Of a DNA stretch of 5,209 bases, positions 1-4,873 are shown in pieces. Numbering within the stretch: position 1 is the stretch's first letter; each line of letters opens with the position of its first letter. The stretch comes from JBHIBR01 sp046759145 [NCBI: Nitrospinota bacterium] (lineage in GTDB: Bacteria; UBA8248). The notes beneath the pieces were generated by a model, which was not told the origin of the DNA, did no database searches, and saw only the letters and a program-made list of their open reading frames with translations. The stretch lies in NCBI GenBank assembly GCA_046759145.1, contig JBHIBR010000154.1:1-5209 (forward strand). Direction: 5' to 3'. The position numbers and the translations under genes were made by a program.

Positions 1-1
1 G

Positions 2-91
2 CAGGGCCCCCGGGGCGCGCGGGTGCGGGCGGTGGAGCCTCGGTGGGAGGAGGCGAGGGGAGAGGCCGAAGGCTTCCGGATCGCCTTCTGA
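2..91 (+). CDS. C-terminal end of an unrecognised convergent gene (partial)
   Basis: A plus-strand frame enters from the left edge and ends with TGA at 89-91 after 29 codons. Its last residues are RVRAVEPRWEEARGEAEGF followed by RIAF. Twenty-six of the 29 codons end in G or C, a better score than the other two plus frames give here, and the amino-acid mix looks like a normal protein end rather than the Gly/Arg/Pro-rich output of shadow frames. I do not recognise the family and only the tail is visible, so no function is offered. It would converge on the secreted-protein gene, with 34 bases between the two stop codons. The alternative is that these bases are non-coding or that the neighbour is on the other strand. 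Confidence 0.45.
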   Translation, partial: QGPRGARVRAVEPRWEEARGEAEGFRIAF

Positions 92-115
92 GGGAGGGCA
101 GGACTCGTCCCCCCC
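68..115. terminator. Possible GC-rich hairpins between convergent genes
   Basis: Two inverted repeats lie around the convergent junction. GAAGGC (68-73) pairs with GCCTTC (83-88) over a 9-base loop, inside the last codons of the plus-strand frame. GGGAGGG (92-98) can pair with the C run at 109-115 with one mismatch over a 10-base loop. Neither is followed by a T tract on either strand, so a classical intrinsic terminator is not demonstrated. Their position where both transcripts should end is the main argument. Confidence 0.25.
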
Positions 116-121
116 GCTCAG

Positions 122-133
122 CGCGCTAGCGCG
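122..133. repeat. Perfect 12-bp palindrome over the stop codon of the last operon gene
   Basis: CGCGCTAGCGCG is its own reverse complement and spans the TAG stop and the final Arg codon of the secreted-protein gene. In a sequence this GC-rich it may be chance, and as a hairpin it would have almost no loop. Confidence 0.6.
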
Positions 134-602
134 TCACCTCCACCGTCCCGAAGGCGGCCCCCTCCAGGGCGTCCAGCCCCGTCACGAAGAAGGCGTACTT
201 GCCCGGGTCGAGGAAGGTGATGCTCGCCACGCCCGCCGGGCCGAAGGCGCTCGAGGTGAAGGTGCCGTCCGGTGCCAGGTAGAAGAGGGTGGGCGAGCGC
301 GAGGCTTCGACCAGCTTGCGTCCCTCCGAGAAGGTGACGGTCGCGAAACCCGCCGTGGTGTTGAACCACACCACTGTGGTCCCCGCCTGCACCCGCAGGT
401 CCTTGGGGATGAGCCCCTCGCGCGCCACCCGCACCACCCGCAGGAGGCCGTAGCCGGGGAGCTTGCGGGGCGCGAGGCCGGGGATGAGGGGGGGGCGAGC
501 GGGCCGGGGAGCCTGAGCCCAGACCGACCCCGCAAGGAGTGCCAGGGCGCAAGCCCCGGCCCCTCTCCGGAGGAGAGAGCGCACAGCCGTCCTCCCCCTC
601 AT
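126..602 (-). CDS. Secreted cupredoxin-like small protein without copper ligands
   Basis: A 158-residue protein of unknown function. Residues 1-29 look like a Sec signal peptide: a basic n-region (RGRTAVRSLLRR), a hydrophobic core (ACALALLAG) and a cleavage site near VWA|QA. Cys18 precedes the hydrophobic core, so it is not a lipobox. A proline-rich linker (31-49) leads to a beta-rich domain of about 105 residues: VVRVAREGLIPKDLRVQAGTT, then VVWFNTTAGFATVTF, a middle FTSSAFGPAGVASITF, and a final PGKYAFFVTGLDALEG...GTVEV. The order of strands and the W.N and PG.Y blocks recall plastocyanin/blue-copper-like proteins, where WVN..(x)HTV and PG.Y.Y.C..H..M carry the copper ligands. None of those His, Cys or Met residues is present here. 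The ATG at 602 overlaps the purA TGA, and GGAGG lies 8 bases upstream, which together fix the start; a longer open frame upstream merely runs antiphase through purA. The fold call is by eye and moderate; the gene itself is well supported by its signal peptide and ATGA junction. Confidence 0.85.
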   Translation of the reverse strand: MRGRTAVRSLLRRGAGACALALLAGSVWAQAPRPARPPLIPGLAPRKLPGYGLLRVVRVAREGLIPKDLRVQAGTTVVWFNTTAGFATVTFSEGRKLVEASRSPTLFYLAPDGTFTSSAFGPAGVASITFLDPGKYAFFVTGLDALEGAAFGTVEVTR

Positions 603-1921
603 CTCCTCTCCCTCCCCGCCGCGAAGAGGCGGTCGCGGAGGAGGATGGCGCGGTCCCGTTGAGGGCCGGTGGAGATGAGCCCGATGGGGCAGCCCACCAG
701 CCCCTCGATGCGCGCCAGGTAGGCGCGGGCCGGCGGGGGGAGGTCGGAAAAGCTGGTGGCGCCCACCGTGCTGGCACCCCAGCCGGGGAACTCCTCGTAC
801 ACAGGCTCGTAGCGCGCGAGCTCGCAGGCGGAGGTGGGGAAGCGGGTGAGCTTGCGCCCCCCGGCCCGGTAGGCGACGCACACCCGGATGGTGGCGCAGG
901 GGTCGAGCACGTCGAGCTTGGTCACTGCCAGCCAGTCCACCCCCATCGCCTCCCGCGCGTAGCAGGCGGCCACCGCGTCGAACCATCCGCAGCGCCGGGG
1001 CCGGCCCGTAGTGGCCCCGAACTCCCCGCCCCGGGAGCGGAGCTCTTCGCCCTCGGCGCCAGGGAGCTCGGTGGGGAAGGGCCCCTCGCCCACCCGGGTG
1101 GTGTAGGCCTTCATCACCCCCACCACCGCATCGATGCAGCGAGGCCAGATGCCCAGCCCGCTGAAGGCCCCTCCCACACCCGCGTTGCTGGAGGTGACGA
1201 AGGGGTAGGTGCCGTGGTCCACATCCAGCAGGATGCCCTGCGCCCCCTCCAGGATCACCCGCTCGCCCCGCTCCAGGGCCTCGCGGAGGAGGGCCTCGGT
1301 GTCGGCGGCGAGGGGCTCGAGGAAGGGGCGGAGGGCTTCCAGCTCCCTCACCGCGCGGTCGGCGTCGAGGGCGGCCCGCTCCTCCTTCGAGAGGGAGAGG
1401 CCCTCGAAGAGGGGCCGCTTGAAAGCAAGGCTCGCCCGCACCCGGTTGGGGAACTCATCCCCCTCGAAGAGGTCTGCGAGCCGGATGCCCAGCCGCGCCA
1501 CCTTGTCGGCGTAGCAGGGGCCGATCCCCCGCCCGGTCGTGCCGATGCGCCGGCTGCCCAGGAGGTCCTCAGAATGGCGGTCCAGGAGCCGGTGGTAGGG
1601 CATGATGAGGTGGGCGCGAAGGCTCACGAGCAGCCGGCCCGCGACCGCCACCCCCCTCCTCTCGAGGGCCCGCATCTCCTCCGCCAGGGCGAAGGGGTCC
1701 ACCACCACCCCGCTCCCGATGATGCAACGGCAGCCCGGGTGGAGGATGCCCGTGGGGACGAGGTGGAGGATGAATTCCTCCTCCCCCAGGACCACCGTAT
1801 GGCCTGCGTTGTGGCCGCCCTGGTAGCGGACCACCACCTGGGCGTCCCGGGCGAGGAGGTCCACCACCTTCCCCTTGCCCTCGTCTCCCCACTGCATCCC
1901 GACCACCGCGATGGCGCCCAC
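599..1921 (-). CDS. purA: Adenylosuccinate synthetase
   Basis: PurA joins IMP and L-aspartate with GTP hydrolysis to give adenylosuccinate, the first step from IMP to AMP, in the cytoplasm. The 440-residue protein is close to the usual 430. Visible motifs are the N-terminal GDEGKGK loop (12-18) with catalytic Asp13, GGHNAGHT (35-42) with catalytic His41, the IMP-binding GTTGRGIGP (127-135), VTSSNAGVGGAFSGLG (242-257), the aspartate-loop signature GATTGRPRRCGW (302-313), the guanine-specificity motif TKLD (334-337) and STGPQR (417-422). The last is commonly STGPDR, so Gln421 is a mild deviation. The start is GTG: VVGMQWGDEGKGK must lie within the first 18 residues, no ATG fits, and GGAGGAG sits 7 bases upstream across the hisZ stop. 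hisZ-purA adjacency is seen in several bacterial groups and links histidine and purine metabolism. The TGA stop overlaps the next start as ATGA. Confidence 0.97.
   Translation of the reverse strand: MGAIAVVGMQWGDEGKGKVVDLLARDAQVVVRYQGGHNAGHTVVLGEEEFILHLVPTGILHPGCRCIIGSGVVVDPFALAEEMRALERRGVAVAGRLLVSLRAHLIMPYHRLLDRHSEDLLGSRRIGTTGRGIGPCYADKVARLGIRLADLFEGDEFPNRVRASLAFKRPLFEGLSLSKEERAALDADRAVRELEALRPFLEPLAADTEALLREALERGERVILEGAQGILLDVDHGTYPFVTSSNAGVGGAFSGLGIWPRCIDAVVGVMKAYTTRVGEGPFPTELPGAEGEELRSRGGEFGATTGRPRRCGWFDAVAACYAREAMGVDWLAVTKLDVLDPCATIRVCVAYRAGGRKLTRFPTSACELARYEPVYEEFPGWGASTVGATSFSDLPPPARAYLARIEGLVGCPIGLISTGPQRDRAILLRDRLFAAGRERR
611..615 (-). promoter_or_regulatory. Ribosome binding site of the secreted-protein gene, inside purA
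   Basis: GGAGG on the minus strand lies 8 bases before the ATG at 602 and within the last codons of purA. With the ATGA stop-start overlap it fixes the start of the small gene and makes it part of the operon. Confidence 0.7.
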
Positions 1922-1925
1922 GGCT

Positions 1926-3263
1926 CTACTCCTCCCCCGCCCCCGAGGGGAGCGCGACGGCCTTCAGCTCCCCGCTTGCCAAGAGCTGCTCGCTCTGGGA
2001 GAGGTCGAAAGAGCGCTCGGCCCCTGTGCGGAGGTCCACCAGGCGCACCTCCCTCGAGCGCATCCCTCGCTGGCCGAGCAGCAGGCAGCGGGGGATGCCC
2101 ATCTGGCGGGCGTAGGCGAGGGAGCCCTCCAGGTCGCGGCGGATGATGTCCCGGGCGACGCGGAATCCCCGGGCCCGGAGCTGGCGAGCGAGGCGGATGG
2201 CCCCCCGCTTCTGCCGGGTGGAGTCGATGATGAGGTAATCCGCCGCCGGGGCCTCACCCGCTCCCTGCTCCCCCAGGGCGAGCAGCAGGAGGCCCACGTC
2301 GATGGCGAAGCCTGTCCCCAGGGCGTCCTGGCCGTAGCGGCCCAGCAGCTGGTCGTAGCGCCCCCCGCTGCACACCGGGTAGCCGAAGCGCTCCAGGAAG
2401 GCCTCGAAAACCACCCCGGTGTAGTACTGGAAGTCCTTCACCGCGCTCAGGTCGAAACTCACCGGGCCGGTGAGGCCGTAGAGGTCGAGCATCCGGTAGA
2501 CCCGGGAGAGCTCGGCCAGCGCCCGTCGGGAGCGGCGGTTGCGGACAAGCTCGCGCGCCTCCTCCAGCACCTCGGGCCCGCCGAAGAGCCGGGGCAGCTC
2601 CAGCAGCACCCGCCCCAGGCGCGCGTCGGGGGCATTGCGAGCCACGAAAGCCTCGAGGGCGGAGGCGTCCTTCTTCCGGACCGCTTCCTGTACCTTCGCC
2701 CGGAGGGAGGGCGGCAGGCGCACGGCCTCGAGCACCCCGGCGATGAAGCCCGTGTGTCCCAGCGTCACCCGGAAGGGGCCGACTGCGCTCGCCTGGAGGC
2801 TCTCCTGTGCGATGGCGATCATCTCCACGTCAGCCTCCAGGGAGTCAAGGCCGATGAGCTCCACCCCTCCCTGGAAGAACTCCTGCTGGACCATCCCCCG
2901 GCTCTGGGTGTGGCGGAAGACGTTGGTGACATAGCACAGGCGCAACGGCCGGGGCCGGTGCCGCAGCAGCGTGCTCGCGATGCGGGCCACCTGGGGGGTG
3001 ATGTCCGCCCGGAGGTTGAGGAGTCCCCCCGTCTCCCGGTCGATGAGCTTGAAGGTGTCGTCCGCAGCGGGGAAGGTACCCGGGGCCGGGGGCTCGTAGT
3101 AGTCGAGGGCCGGGGTGACGATCTCCTGGAAGCCCCAGCGGGTGAACACCTCCAGGAGCTCCTCCTCCAGGCGCCGCTTGCTGGCGGCCTCGGGGGGGAC
3201 AAACACCCTCACCCCGGGGGGAACCCCCCGAAGCGCCGCCCCCTTGCCGCCGCTTGCCTCCAT
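1926..3263 (-). CDS. hisZ: ATP phosphoribosyltransferase regulatory subunit (HisRS paralogue)
   Basis: HisZ is a catalytically inactive relative of histidyl-tRNA synthetase. It binds short-form HisG and is needed for, and controls, the first step of histidine synthesis (ATP + PRPP). The 445 residues show the class II core: LRADITPQVARI (84-95), a motif 2-like stretch YVTNVFRH...QEFFQGGVELIG (111-138), KDFQYYTGVVFEAF (276-289) and SGGRYDQLLGRYG (299-311). The HisRS signature RGLDYYTG is KDFQYYTG here, replacing the catalytic Arg with Lys276, and LRPEGT is LRADIT; both argue for HisZ over HisRS. It is longer than the minimal HisZ described from Lactococcus because residues about 342-430 form an alpha/beta domain resembling the HisRS anticodon-binding domain. 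The ATG start lies one base after AGGAGG, and the conserved PPGVRVFVPPE block follows at 15-25, so later starts would cut the fold. hisG is not in the window. The last two Glu codons hold the purA ribosome binding site. Confidence 0.92.
   Translation of the reverse strand: MEASGGKGAALRGVPPGVRVFVPPEAASKRRLEEELLEVFTRWGFQEIVTPALDYYEPPAPGTFPAADDTFKLIDRETGGLLNLRADITPQVARIASTLLRHRPRPLRLCYVTNVFRHTQSRGMVQQEFFQGGVELIGLDSLEADVEMIAIAQESLQASAVGPFRVTLGHTGFIAGVLEAVRLPPSLRAKVQEAVRKKDASALEAFVARNAPDARLGRVLLELPRLFGGPEVLEEARELVRNRRSRRALAELSRVYRMLDLYGLTGPVSFDLSAVKDFQYYTGVVFEAFLERFGYPVCSGGRYDQLLGRYGQDALGTGFAIDVGLLLLALGEQGAGEAPAADYLIIDSTRQKRGAIRLARQLRARGFRVARDIIRRDLEGSLAYARQMGIPRCLLLGQRGMRSREVRLVDLRTGAERSFDLSQSEQLLASGELKAVALPSGAGEE
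1929..1935 (-). promoter_or_regulatory. Ribosome binding site deciding the GTG start of purA
   Basis: GGAGGAG on the minus strand encodes the last two Glu codons of hisZ and sits 7 bases before the purA GTG, an ideal spacing. It supports the non-ATG start and implies coupling with hisZ. Confidence 0.75.
3215..3230. repeat. Perfect G/C inverted repeat in the 5' end of hisZ
   Basis: CGGGGGG, two bases, then CCCCCCG: seven complementary bases on each side of a 2-base centre (in practice six pairs with a 4-base loop). It covers hisZ codons 12-17 (Arg-Gly-Val-Pro-Pro-Gly), starting about 33 bases after the A of the ATG, so the hisZ mRNA could fold into a strong hairpin just downstream of the start. 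A regulatory role is not shown. Confidence 0.5.
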
Positions 3264-3264
3264 G

Positions 3265-3270
3265 CCTCCT
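3265..3270 (-). promoter_or_regulatory. Ribosome binding site of hisZ, unusually close to the start
   Basis: AGGAGG lies within the 14-base serA-hisZ gap but only one base from the ATG. An AGGGG also lies 10 bases upstream, overlapping the serA stop. No better in-frame start is visible: later GTG codons would remove the conserved PPGVRVFVPPE segment. Confidence 0.5.
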
Positions 3271-3277
3271 GCGCCCC

Positions 3278-4873
3278 TCAGAGCTGGACCAGCCGGGCGT
3301 CCATGATGTTGCCCAGGGCGCGGATCTCGGCCAGAACGGCGGGGGGGATGGGGTCGTCCACGTTCACGAGGGCGACCGCCATCTCGTAGCGGGCCACCCG
3401 GCCGAGCTGCATCCCGGCGATGTTGATCTGGTTGTTGCCCAGGATGGTGCCGATGCGGCCGATGACGCCCGGGGCGTCGCGATTGGTAAAGACCAGCATA
3501 TAGCCCGTCGGGTCCGCCTCCAGGTGGTAGTCATCCAGGCGCACGATGCGGGGCATCCCCGGCCGGACGAAGGTGCCCGCGACCCTCCGCGCCTCGGCGT
3601 CGGTCCTGAGCTCCACCTCCAGCAGGTCCGCGAACACGGGGTCCGGGCCCGAGGTGGTTTCTGCGACCTCGATCTCCCGCTCCTTCGCCAGGTGGGCTGC
3701 GTTCACCAGGTTCACCCGCGCCCCGTGGAGGAAATGGCTCAGCACCCCTTTGAGGGCGGCGGCCGTCAGGGGCTTGATGCCGGGCTCCTCCAGGGGGCCT
3801 GCGTAGCGCACCCTCACCCCCCGGATGCCGCCCGGCGAGAGTTGGGCGAGGAAGCTGCCCAGCTTCTCCGCCAGCTTGAGGTAGGGGCCCACCTTCTCCA
3901 GGAGCTCCGGGCCCAGGGCGGGCATGTTCACCCCGTTGATGATCGCCCCGTCCCGGAAGTAGGCCACGAGCTGGCGGACCACGGCCAGAGCCACATTCTC
4001 CTGGGCCTCCCGGGTGGAGGCGCCCAGGTGGGGGGTGACGACCACGTCCTCCCGCTCCAGGAGCCGCCGGTTGCGTGGGGGCTCCTCCTCGAACACGTCG
4101 AGCCCCGCCCCCGCCAGACGCCCCGCCTCCAGGGCCTCGATGAGGGCCTCCTCGTCCGCCACCCCGCCCCGGGAGCAGTTGATGAGGCGCGCCCCCCGCT
4201 TCACCTGGGCGAGAGCGTCGCGGCCGATGAGGTGGCGGGTCTCGGGCGTGAGAGGGACGTGAAGGGTGATGTAGTCGGACTCGCGCAGCAGGGTGGAGAG
4301 GTCCACCAACCGCACCCCTCTGCGGGCAGCCGCCTCGGCCGAGATGTAAGGATCGTGGACGATCACCTTCATGCCGAGCCCCTGGGCGCGGGGGACCACG
4401 GCGGAGCCCACCCGCCCCAGGCCGACTACACCCAGCGTCTTCTCGAATAACTCCGCCCCCACGAAGCGGCCCCGCTCCCAGGCGCCCGACCGGAGGGAGG
4501 CCATCGCCTGGGGCACCTTGCGGGCGAGGGCGAGAAGGAGGGCGAGGGTGTGCTCGGCCGTGGTCACCACGTTCCCCTCGGGGGCGTTCATCACCAGCAC
4601 GCCCCGCTCCGTGGCCGCCTCCACATCCACGTTGTCCACCCCGATGCCCGCCCGGGCCACCACCCGCAGGGACTCGCCCGCCTCGAGGAGGGGGGCGTCC
4701 ACCCGGGTGCCGCTGCGGATCACCAGGGCGTCGTAGGGGGGTATGGCCTGGCGGAGTGCCTCCCGGGAGAGGCCGAACCGCTCCTCCGCCTCGAAACCCT
4801 CCACCCCCGCCAGCTCCTCGAGGGCCACAGGGGAGAGGGACTCCGCCACCAACACCCGAACCCTATCGCTCAT
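3278..4873 (-). CDS. serA: D-3-phosphoglycerate dehydrogenase, long form with ASB and ACT domains
   Basis: SerA oxidises 3-phosphoglycerate to 3-phosphohydroxypyruvate with NAD+, the committed step of serine synthesis in the cytoplasm. The 531-residue protein has the full long-form layout. A substrate-binding domain is split around a Rossmann domain holding GLGRVG (151-156). Catalytic residues are Arg235 (NCSRGG), Glu264 (DVFEEEPP) and His282 (PHLGAST), spaced as in the human and mycobacterial enzymes. An ASB (allosteric substrate-binding) domain spans about 320-450. A C-terminal ACT domain spans about 457-531 and starts YMLVFTNRDAPGVIGRIG. ACT domains in this family usually bind L-serine for feedback inhibition, so that is expected here but not shown. 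The ATG at 4873 overlaps the aminotransferase stop and follows GGAGGAGG; the N-terminus RVRVLVAESL fits the family. Nothing is broken or missing. hisZ follows 14 bases downstream. Confidence 0.97.
   Translation of the reverse strand: MSDRVRVLVAESLSPVALEELAGVEGFEAEERFGLSREALRQAIPPYDALVIRSGTRVDAPLLEAGESLRVVARAGIGVDNVDVEAATERGVLVMNAPEGNVVTTAEHTLALLLALARKVPQAMASLRSGAWERGRFVGAELFEKTLGVVGLGRVGSAVVPRAQGLGMKVIVHDPYISAEAAARRGVRLVDLSTLLRESDYITLHVPLTPETRHLIGRDALAQVKRGARLINCSRGGVADEEALIEALEAGRLAGAGLDVFEEEPPRNRRLLEREDVVVTPHLGASTREAQENVALAVVRQLVAYFRDGAIINGVNMPALGPELLEKVGPYLKLAEKLGSFLAQLSPGGIRGVRVRYAGPLEEPGIKPLTAAALKGVLSHFLHGARVNLVNAAHLAKEREIEVAETTSGPDPVFADLLEVELRTDAEARRVAGTFVRPGMPRIVRLDDYHLEADPTGYMLVFTNRDAPGVIGRIGTILGNNQINIAGMQLGRVARYEMAVALVNVDDPIPPAVLAEIRALGNIMDARLVQL

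Noticed and set aside
118-777. Minus-strand open frame of 219 codons overlapping the end of purA and the secreted-protein gene
   Set aside because: Low-complexity Pro/Arg/Gly/Ser product in the wrong frame for both real genes, with no ribosome binding logic.
126-986. Longer 286-residue version of the secreted protein starting inside purA
   Set aside because: The extra 128 residues are an Arg/Gly/Pro/His-rich antiphase reading of purA. The ATG at 602 has a good ribosome binding site, an ATGA overlap and a signal peptide directly after it.
539-2146. Long plus-strand open frame of 535 codons opposite purA and the hisZ end
   Set aside because: It lies antisense to purA, whose motifs are intact, and its product is Pro/Gly/Ala/His-rich with no recognisable motif. 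Long antisense frames are expected in DNA with very high GC at third positions.
1926-3263. Calling this gene hisS (histidyl-tRNA synthetase)
   Set aside because: The histidine-binding signatures are altered (LRADIT for LRPEGT, KDFQYYTG for RGLDYYTG) and the purA linkage is typical of hisZ.
1875-3389. Plus-strand open frame of 504 codons opposite hisZ
   Set aside because: It mirrors the codon phase of hisZ and has low-complexity, hydrophilic composition. hisZ explains the conservation.
3254-4450. Plus-strand open frame of 398 codons opposite serA
   Set aside because: Shadow of serA; repeated HP/EV/QV patterns from reverse reading of GC-rich codons and no protein family features.
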